DNA of 64,000 bases from Trifolium pratense. Its lineage: Eukaryota > Streptophyta > Magnoliopsida > Fabales > Fabaceae. Made by a program: the position numbers and the translations under genes. The stretch covers positions 32,202,635 to 32,266,634 of the forward strand of contig NC_060063.1 in the NCBI RefSeq assembly GCF_020283565.1, in the 5' to 3' direction. Each line of letters opens with the position of its first letter. Positions within the stretch are counted from its first letter, which is position 1. Below are positions 55,374-64,000 of this stretch, one piece after another. Below the pieces are notes generated by a model. It ran no database searches. It saw nothing but the letters and a program-made list of their open reading frames with translations, and was not told the DNA's origin.

Positions 55374-58300
55374 TGTAACACCCCGTTTTTCAAAGCATAA
55401 AAAGGGGTATTTTTTTTTTTTTAAAACAACACGCTTAAATAAAATGGCGCGCGTGAACGCCCGCAGCTATCTCGGCAATTCGTCATTCAATAGAAAATAA
55501 ATATAACATCAACACATTATATTACAGGGCTTCCTCGAAGCAAAGTGTGTACCTGAATAATTTACATACAGCGGATACATTAAGTTCATCAACCAAAAGA
55601 CACGAGTTATGAACCGAATATATCACAAGGCCAAAAGGCACTAAACATGTCTGAGTATAAATGTATAAGACATACAGTCATCCAAAATACAAACTAGGCC
55701 CTAAGCCTAACCAAAATGTAGCCTAACAAGCGCTACTCCCTACACTCCGGGATAGTCCACGAAGTCCTCGCCGTCCACACGGCCTACGGTCTCAGATGGC
55801 GCTCCATCGTCTGGGGGTGGGAGGAGCCCGCGATATGGCATGCAAAATAAGGGTCACCAACTGGAAACAAGTAATAAAATACCGAATACACATACCAGAA
55901 TAGAAAGCGGTAAACACTTATCACATCCTCACACCAAGAAGAATAAATAAAGTGCACACATACCCTAATGCAAGACCTCTAATGAATGGTTGTGGCACAA
56001 TCACCCAGATCGAATGCCACATGCATGAATTCCGGAAAAAGGTGGATTACACCCGGCACAATCACCCAGATCAAATGCCAACTCAATTGGTGGATACTCT
56101 GGAGTACAATCACCCAGATCAAATACCGGCTCCGTTAACGGCGGTACAATCACCCAGATCAAATACCGTCTCCGTTAAAGGCGGAAGTATCACCCGGTAC
56201 AATCACCCAGATCAAATACCGACAATGTTTGCATGAGCATACGTCCCTACATATACTAATGCAACAAACATACACATATTCATAACCACATGTCAACACA
56301 TATATTTCCCACATATACGTAAGACAAATAACATCGAAAACAACCAAGCACACAAGCATGGAACCACAACAAGCATAACCACAAGCATACCCTAATGCTA
56401 TTGACGGAAATAAAAAGGTGCCCTTACCTCGGCGAAACTTCCAATTACAAACGATTCCGAGTTATGCAACAATTCGTGCGCCCTAAAATAGTGGAGCGTA
56501 CAATCCATAAGTCACGCCCAAAGTATTATAATGAAACTAAACCTATCAACAAAGGTCTAGAGGCATCTAAGGCACTTCCTAACACTCTCGGATATTATAT
56601 TCGAGTCCTCCCCATAGTGATTAAAAATTCCCGAAGTTAAATACACTATTTTTCACAAAACAAACACATTTTCGACAAAATAGTTTTCAAACTAAAATGA
56701 CCATAACTAATTCAACTCTTGTCCACTCGAGACGAACCATACGCCAAACTCTTCGTCTCGAAAAGACGGATCAAATGGTTAAGTTTTGAGGGAACTGAAA
56801 CAATTTTAAATGGACGAAAATGCCCCTGCACAGTTCGTCCAGAATTGGAATAGTTTCAAAATCATTGTTTTTCAAAATCAAACATAGTTTAAAACACTTA
56901 AATCATCACTAGTTTTCCCTCAATGATCAAATACACACTAAATCGTTGTGAATTCAAGAATACCATTTTTCTTCAAAACTTTGCAAATCTTTTCTTTTCA
57001 CATAAAACCCCAAAACATTATTTTCATTTCAAAACCCTAGTATTAATCAACTAGCTCCCAAAATAATTTAATTGAACTCTCAAAACATTTTCAAAACACA
57101 AGCCACAATTCATAGAAGTTTCCTCAAAATATCTCATGAACACACAAAAACAAATTTCTTGTTTTTCCAAACTAAACCATTTCTCATATATCCATTTCAC
57201 TTAAAATTCTAAAAACAACATCATTAACGCAAACATCAAACAAATTTTCATGTTCTTGATCAATAGAAAAGTTTTCATCAAAACCCTAGGTAAGAATTTC
57301 ATGAGATTCTCATCCATCCATGGAAATCAAAATAACTAAGCCTAAATCCCTTAGTTAAACTCTCATGAACAACTTCTATGTAACAAAAACCATTTATGAA
57401 TCATTTCTAACATTTTCGTCTCAAGAACATAAACTATAATTTCATCAAACTCTATGAGTTTGGCCAACTAAGAGATGAAAGGAACTCTAGTTACCTTAGA
57501 GAAGAAAGTCCTTGCAATTCCTATGATGCAACAAGCTTGAAATGAGATGAAATGGTGAAGGATTGAAAATTTTGGTGATGGAGGAAAGGAAGAAAGAAAG
57601 CCACGGCAATGAGAGAAAGAATGAGAGTCTTTGTGATATTTTCTAAGTACAAAACAATGACCAAAGTCATCCTATGTAAAGGCATCATGATCATTCCTAG
57701 CCATAGGATCAAATAGTGCCACTAAAGCAAGATTAAACCCTAACCATTGGATCGATCCAAGTCTATCCTCTTAAGATATTTTCTTTCTCTCATGAGAACT
57801 CACGCCTCACAGACGAGTCGCATTACGCTTACGGACCAAACTCGCGAAACTAAAAAATTTAGAAACTAAACGTTCGCCTTAAACGATTTCCAAAAATTAT
57901 CGCGAAACATTTTTCCTCGACTGTATTTTTCATTCCTAATTCTTAAAAATATTCTAAAGTCATATCCCAACTCAAGCCGATATATAAAGTTCCCATCTAA
58001 AATATAAACGGATTCGGAGTTAACGAAAATTCGGAACAGCGGGTAAACTATTGCCCGTTTTTTCAAAAACTAGAATAACGCGAAAAATAAAATTCCAAGG
58101 ATACAAGAACATCCTCCTTCCTATAAGAAGACTAGGAAAATAAACCCCGTGCCATTCCGACACTCGAGCACAAAACAGGCACGATCTCAGCAAACTATGT
58201 CGTTATAACGACGATACTCGAACTAATAACCTTCAAACCCTAATTAACCTATCCATAACCCATGGTCTTTCAATCTAAGAACCTAAAAATCATTCCTTAG

Positions 58301-58459
58301 CTCAACAAACAAACTTCGGAATCGAAATCTACGCGAAAAACTAAGCAAAATAGGTTCCGGGTGCAAAAATCCCTAAAAAGTCAACAAAAGTCAACCCTCA
58401 CAAACCAAGCCTGCGCGCGTTGCGCCAGGACCAGAACCTACAGGATTATGGGTCTTACA
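55374..58459 (-). mobile_element. 3.1-kb Gypsy-type solo LTR in element G
   Basis: In its own orientation it begins TGTAAGACCC and ends CGGGGTGTTACA. The target duplication cttgg is at 55369-55373 and 58460-58464. No primer site, purine tract or pol motif lies inside, so it is a single LTR. It contains five tandem units at 55998-56222. The fragment at 35941-36170 belongs to the same family. Confidence 0.88.
55998..56222. repeat. Tandem repeat of CAATCACCCAGATCAAAT units
   Basis: Five units share ACAATCACCCAGATCAAAT (first one with a G change), spaced 38-60 bp with variable linkers. Located in the solo LTR. Confidence 0.85.
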
Positions 58460-58859
58460 CTTGGAGCAAGCTATTGAAGAGCAGAGGTCCGAACACCAAG
58501 TTCTTGCAACCAAGGTGAATAAGCTGGATTCCAAAGTGAACACTCTGAACAACAAATTTGATATGATCATAGCCCTCCTCCAAAAACCCTAGGCTTCTAT
58601 GCCCATTATTTGCTTTTGTTTTAAAGTTTTTATGCTTTATCTTGTTAACTATAGTACACTTGGTTCGTTATTTATTATGTTCTTGATTATTTTTGTGCTT
58701 ATTTTGTTTTATTTTTCGTTTACAATTTTCTTTTTACAATTTTCTAAACAAATATCAAAAGAAGGAGACAAAGAAACACAGCAGAACTTTTTCAAATTTT
58801 TCATTAAATTGGCTAACAATGCCTTGAGTACATTAGCATAAGAAAAAGAAAACCTAATC

Positions 58860-59162
58860 CTAATCAGATAAAGTCTCAGAGGAAATCTCAGATTTCTTCT
58901 CAGATTCATCTGAGGATATTTATATTGGCTCTGGGTCTTCTTCTTCTTCGTTTTGTTCCTCCTCAGGAACATAGCCTGCTAAGAACTCAGCATAGTCAGC
59001 GTCTATTTCATCCTCTTCTGACTCAGACTCTGAAGAGATGATGATTATCTCTGTCTCTTGTTTCTTCTTGTCTTCCTCTTCTTGATTCTTCTTGTTTTCT
59101 CTTTCACACTCATCTTCTTTTCTCCTACGAAATTCTGCGATGCGTGCGCTGAATCTTTTCAT
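58860..59162 (-). pseudogene. Conserved antisense ORF of element G, one late stop
   Basis: Counterpart of the element B antisense ORF. It starts MKRFSARIAEF at 59162 and keeps the frame through EIIIISSESESEE, DADYAEFLAGYVPEEEQ and the Glu-rich part. A TAA stands at 58920-58922 where element B has a Glu codon. Beyond it the frame stays open to a stop at 58860 in the homologous place. The longer frame starting at 59252 would begin upstream of the TATA box and is less likely. The basic head, IIII-acidic motif and FLAGYVPEEEQ box are the best kept parts. Confidence 0.65.
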
Positions 59163-59239
59163 TATGTTTTCAATTTCTTTTCTTTGTGTACTGAGATTGA
59201 TTTTTTTTTTTGTGTGAAAAATGTTGTTCAATCGGAACC

Positions 59240-59247
59240 TATTTATA
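59240..59247 (-). promoter_or_regulatory. TATA box for the antisense ORF, element G
   Basis: GGCTATAAATAGG on the minus strand, a near-ideal plant TATA box, 78 bp before the ATG at 59162. Positionally equivalent to 29577-29584. Confidence 0.55.
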
Positions 59248-59363
59248 GCCACTTTGGCGCCTTGGTTTTATCTTTTGAAAATTAATTTCACCTCCGTAAC
59301 AACCAATTCCTATCTTTGACTGTCTTGGTTTTCTCGTTTTTGACTATTACTTTTTGATAATGA

Positions 59364-59795
59364 CAAAAGGGGGAGTAGTTACGCATTAATTGATATGTTT
59401 CAAAAAGCTGAAACCACGTTTAAAGGTTGTTACAGTTTGTTATAAAATATTCTTGTTAATTATTTTATGCGGAGACTGAGTATTTTAATTAAAAATAAAT
59501 TTCATAAGTAAGGATAAGTTAAGAGTGCAATTTTAACTTAGCCTTATGAGACTTAGGGGGAGAGCTTGCAAACCTCTCACTCTGAAGAAAAATATGGATT
59601 TTAATTTTACATTAAAATTACTTAAGCTTATACTAAATTAAAATATCATGGATAAAACTTAAAGCTAAGACTTTATGGAATATCAATCTTAGGGGGAGCT
59701 TGCAAACCTCACAAACCTAAGAGAAACATGATAAGTTAATTTAACAACAATTGTCAATTAATACTTATGTTTGTCATCATCAAAAAGGGGGAGAT
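59364..59795 (+). other. Polypurine tract array, element G
   Basis: AGGGGGAG tracts at 59364-59376, 59555-59563, 59690-59698 and 59783-59795, spaced as in element B. Confidence 0.78.
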
Positions 59796-60888
59796 TGTTA
59801 GAACAAAATTGATTTAAAAATGTTTGCCCCTAAATCTATTAAGGTTTTGATGATAACAAAGTATTAATATACAATTGGAAGTACTAAAAATTTATTTTAA
59901 GTGTGCAGAACTTAGTTTCAGACATGCTCTGAAGAAAGCTCAGAAGACAAGTTCTCAGAAGTTCGCAAGAACTCAGAAGATAAGAATCTTCAGAAGATAC
60001 ATGCATCAGAGGATGAAGACATCAGAACTTGCTAAAGTCTGAAGTAAATCAAACTCTGAGGTATATCTTGGATTGTGTGAAGATTCGAATTTGAAGGTCA
60101 ACTCTCTTACCAATGAAGAAAAGGACCTCTCAACCTTGATCATAACAGCTACTTACATTTTGTCTGTCCACAATGGAGAACGTGGGTTATCAGACTTCTT
60201 AGCTGAATAAGGAAAGTCTTCTCTGCACATGGTCAAAGTTACTGAAACTCTTACTCTGTTTTGGAAACGACCAATTTGCATCAAGACAACTTGCTTGAAG
60301 ACAAAAGGTTATCTTCAACAACGGTCATCTTTGCAACGACTCTTTCTTAGTCCTATATATACTAGAAGAATCGGTTTGCAAGACAACATCAAGTATTACA
60401 ACACGCGCTCAATATTTTCACATTTACGAATACAAGCTCTGAACCTCTGAACTAGTGTTTTTAACTCTTAGTCCAAATACTTTGTACTCACCGTATTTGA
60501 TTTTTAAGGTTTTCTTAAGAGCAGTTGTATTCAATCATTGAACTCTATTTACTTTGTAAGTTTGAGTAATCTTAAGCTTGTGTGCTTAAGTGAGAAGTCT
60601 TAAGCTTGTGTGCTTAAGCATTGTGGTGAAGTCTCTTGCTTGTGTGCTTGAGCATTTGTAATCTTGTGTGATTATAGTGAAATCCCTTGGAAGTGCAAGG
60701 GGACTGGACTACTCTCGTTTTGTGAGAGGAACCAGTATAAATTACTTGTGTGCTTTCTCTCTCTCTCTGATCTCATTATTTTTGTGCTGTTTATCCGCTG
60801 CTAACGTAGCTAAGTTAAGAACTTCGAAAAAGTTTTAACTTGGCTAAAACACAATTCAACCCCCCCTTCTTGTGTTTTCACACCTTCA
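59796..60888 (+). repeat. Element G 3' LTR
   Basis: 1093 bp, TGTTAGAACAAAATTG...ACACCTTCA, the same family as the element B LTR but diverged, with the CTTGTGTGCTTAAGCA units at about 60573-60665. Confidence 0.9.
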
Positions 60889-61003
60889 GTGTCTGCTCTA
60901 GGCATTGGAGGATAATCTTTTAAACTCTTCCCACAACTACGTAACATCATCTCAATATCTGCTAGTGCATATTGTATCAATTGATCATCAGTTAATATTA
61001 AAT
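60889..61003 (-). pseudogene. Helitron/PIF1-like helicase fragment
   Basis: On the minus strand this stretch reads LTDDQLIQYALADIEMMLR, then CGKSLKDYPPMPRA, like the segment of plant Helitron-type (PIF1) helicases that reads LT.EQL.NY.L.EIE..L...G.SL.DF..MP. An intron-like TTTTAACATTGCAG precedes it at 61004-61018. Element G is inserted directly at its end and no further helicase sequence is seen. It is a remnant. Confidence 0.6.
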
Positions 61004-61019
61004 CTGCAATGTTAAAATC

Positions 61020-61375
61020 AAAATAATGAATGTGATTAGTGACATGACTATGGTTGTGTTTGGTTGTATTGCAAAAAAATTGATTTAGTAGAATTGAGTT
61101 TGATAGATTTGATTTTGGTTAAAAGTGAGTTAAACAGAATTGATTTATGTTTGGATACATTAACGTAAAAATAAAGGGTATTTATAAAAAATATCAATTC
61201 TTTTTCCATTATTTTTTTTGACAAAATTCTTTTTCCTATTTTAAAAAACTACAATTTAATAAACTGCATAATAAATAATTTAAAAAGTGATATAAGCAAG
61301 GTTACATGAGACATTGAAATGTGAAAGTTTTTTTTTTTAATAGATTTCAATATTGTTGAAGGTGATACAGTATGA

Positions 61376-61431
<56 letters not shown>

Positions 61432-61636
61432 TTCCAAATCACACGTGATAATAACTTTCCAAATCTCACATGATAATTATTCTCTAAATTTATGATCCGG
61501 TAGAAAAAAAATCATTGATCAGGAAAGACATAAAAATATTTCGTGATGAATAATATAGTCAACAATAATTTTGATATGATATACTTTTAAAATTGATGGT
61601 GCTTATCAATTATTGCACATAATTTTAATTACAATT
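61020..61636. other. Low-copy intergenic DNA
   Basis: AT-rich sequence with no gene recognised apart from the microsatellite at 61378-61429. Confidence 0.6.
61378..61429. repeat. (TA)n microsatellite
   Basis: About 26 uninterrupted AT/TA dinucleotides. Confidence 0.98.
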
Positions 61637-61740
61637 GGTATACTTGCCATAGTGGTTGGAAATATTGTCTTGCATTGAAGAGTTGCAGGTTCGAATTCTA
61701 GTCAAGACAAAATTTTATTATTTTTTAATAAAAATTGCAT
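61637..61740 (+). mobile_element. tRNA-derived SINE-like unit
   Basis: ACTTGCCATAGTGGTTGG (61642-61659) resembles an RNA polymerase III A box. GGTTCGAATTC (61688-61698) is a good B box, at tRNA-like spacing. A T/A-rich tail follows. There is no cloverleaf, so it is not a tRNA gene. Confidence 0.5.
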
Positions 61741-61866
61741 GATAAAATGGAGGGAAAAAAGGAAACAAATTAGGGTTTATGGTTTGCTTGTGTATACAAG
61801 CTTATAATATAAAAGATATGGTAATTATTAAATATTAAAATTTATAAGATTTTAAATTAAAGTTTG

Positions 61867-62279
61867 GCTAAATTGCACTTTTGGTCCCTAATTAACTTTC
61901 ATAAACTTGCGATTTTAGCCTCTTGTTTTCATAATAGCACTATTGGCCTCACAACTTTAGCTCATTTTGCAAAAGGCTAACCCCACGTTAATTTTGACAA
62001 AGTCAACGCACATGTGAACATTGACTCATTTATACCACAATGTTGAGTGGCATGGATGTGGGTGCTCTAATGTGACATGTGAGTCATTATCAATGTGGCA
62101 AGACATGTCGACGTGACATTTGAGTCACTGTTCACGTGTGCGTTGACTAGGTTAAAATCAGTGGGGTGTTAGGCTTGTACAAAAAAAATTAAGTTATAGC
62201 GCCAAAAGTTCTATTGTGAATGTTAGGAGGTCAAAATCATAAATTTGTGTAAGTTAAGAGGGTATAAGAGAAATTTAGC
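61867..62279. mobile_element. MITE with imperfect inverted ends
   Basis: The left end GCTAAATTGCACTTTTGGTC and the right end, which reads GCTAAATTTCTCTTATACCC on the reverse strand, are imperfect inverted repeats extending about 48 bp. The GTCCCT..AACTTTCATAAACTTGCGATTTTAG type is common in legume intergenic DNA. No transposase. Target duplication not resolved. Confidence 0.55.
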
Positions 62280-62321
62280 AAATGGTTTTCAAACATTAAA
62301 ATTTTGTTGTTAAATTTATTA

Positions 62322-62612
62322 CTCCCTCTGGTTTTTTTTTATAAGGAACACTTTGAGAAAAAATTGGTCATTTTTATAATAAACTTTGACCAATTTTCAA
62401 ATGTTTTAAAAGTTCAATTTCACTTATGCCCATATTTATTATGAAAGAGAATTTAAAAATTAATAAGTTAGTTGAATAAAGAGTAATTAAATAAGGGTAT
62501 ACATAGAATAAATTTAAATTTATAAGAGTATTAAATGAAAATAACTTTGTTAAATGTGTTTCATTGGTTGTGTGATTTTTTCAAAGTGTTCCTTATAAAA
62601 AGGACCGAAAAA
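62322..62612. mobile_element. Stowaway-like MITE
   Basis: It begins CTCCCTCTGG after TA, with TTTATAAGGAACACTTTGA. The right end mirrors it (TCAAAGTGTTCCTTATAAA then AGGACCGAAAAA, TA). CTCCCTC-type ends and TA duplication are typical of Stowaway (Tc1/mariner-derived) MITEs. Confidence 0.7.
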
Positions 62613-63917
<1,305 letters not shown>

Positions 63918-63932
63918 GTAACTTTGGATTAA

Positions 63933-64000
63933 GGGTCCGTTTGGATTGACTTATTTTTGAGCTTATGTGAAACAACTTATGCAAATACATAAGTTTTTAT
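63933..64000. mobile_element. Probable MITE left end in intron 2 of the protease gene
   Basis: GGGTCCGTTTGGATTGACTT with TTATTTTTGAGCTTATG is a common plant MITE end. The rest is outside the window, so neither the family nor a duplication can be confirmed. Confidence 0.45.

Larger units (their letters stand above)
55193..58592 (+). pseudogene. Element G env-like gene, C-terminal fragment
   Basis: Two pieces, 55193-55373 and 58465-58592, are separated by a solo LTR plus its duplication. The first codes for a stretch like element B residues from LEDQRIE through IDYSEDGESSSDKGKAP; the second for a coiled coil ending MIIALLQKP before TAG at 58590. The N-terminal domain is absent. The frame is otherwise open. 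Confidence 0.82.
55192..60888 (+). mobile_element. Element G: 3' part of a Sirevirus-type Copia
   Basis: It contains the end of an env-like gene (split by a solo LTR), a 3' untranslated region with the antisense ORF, purine tracts and a 3' LTR. It is homologous to 28630-31221 of element B but clearly diverged. The 5' two thirds are missing; the element F insertion and the rearrangement to its left removed or displaced them. Confidence 0.87.

Noticed and set aside
55952..56236. 94-codon frame with repeated HNHPDQ-type peptides
   Set aside because: It is the translation of the tandem repeat in the minus-strand solo LTR, with no independent support.
61378..61429. Coding frame of repeated Tyr-Ile
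   Set aside because: It is a TA microsatellite.
61642..61698. tRNA gene
   Set aside because: A- and B-box-like sequences are present but the arms do not pair into a cloverleaf and the A box is poor; a SINE head is more likely.

Overview
This is plant nuclear DNA, AT-rich and made almost entirely of nested LTR retrotransposons. The repeat types (Sirevirus-like Copia elements with an extra env-like gene, very long Gypsy-type LTRs carrying minisatellites, CGCTAAGCGA-type repeats) and the plant-type aspartic protease at the right edge suggest a papilionoid legume, perhaps of the clover/medick group. The species is an inference; no marker gene fixes it. Only one ordinary host gene is visible, starting at 63387 and running off the right end. 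A host gene exon captured by a transposon (23055-23144) and a helicase scrap (60889-61003) are also present.

Layout. Element A (1-35940) is a Sirevirus-type Copia whose 5' LTR is cut by the window start. Its protease region is split by a non-autonomous LTR element with 2485-bp LTRs and no coding capacity (2901-10756, TSD gcttt). Between its pol and env-like genes sits element B (13840-31221, TSD gatat), a second Sirevirus. B carries a Harbinger/Tourist-type MITE in gag (16960-18012, TSD taa) and a CACTA transposon in reverse transcriptase (20923-25296, TSD act). That CACTA element has picked up an exon of the proteasome subunit gene RPN9. A's env-like gene (31451-33700) and its 3' LTR (34200-35940) follow.

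The middle (35941-45626) is a patchwork of truncated pieces: a Gypsy LTR/gag scrap, a Copia 5' end (C), a deleted Gypsy element (D), a Sirevirus 3' end (E) and an inverted copy of the first 1.8 kb of D. The two 1.8-kb arms (38851-40647 and 43829-45626) form a near-perfect inverted repeat around a 3.2-kb spacer.

The right part (45627-60888) holds a decayed Copia element F, whose 5' LTR contains a 2.2-kb solo LTR (45818-48043, TSD acgcc), and the 3' third of another Sirevirus, G, whose env-like gene is split by a 3.1-kb solo LTR (55374-58459, TSD cttgg). From 60889 on there is lower-copy DNA: the helicase scrap, a TA microsatellite, a SINE-like unit, two MITEs, and the first two exons of a phytepsin-like aspartic protease.

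The most interesting signal is a small acidic ORF on the strand opposite to the retroelement genes, downstream of the env-like gene, in both B (29213-29518) and G (58860-59162). Both diverged copies keep the frame, a minus-strand TATA box just upstream, and a segment resembling a SUMO-interacting motif. It looks like an independently transcribed accessory gene of this retroelement family. Other notable items are the inverted repeat (possible hairpin/siRNA source), the captured RPN9 exon, the non-coding LTR element, and multiple purine-tract arrays before the 3' LTRs.
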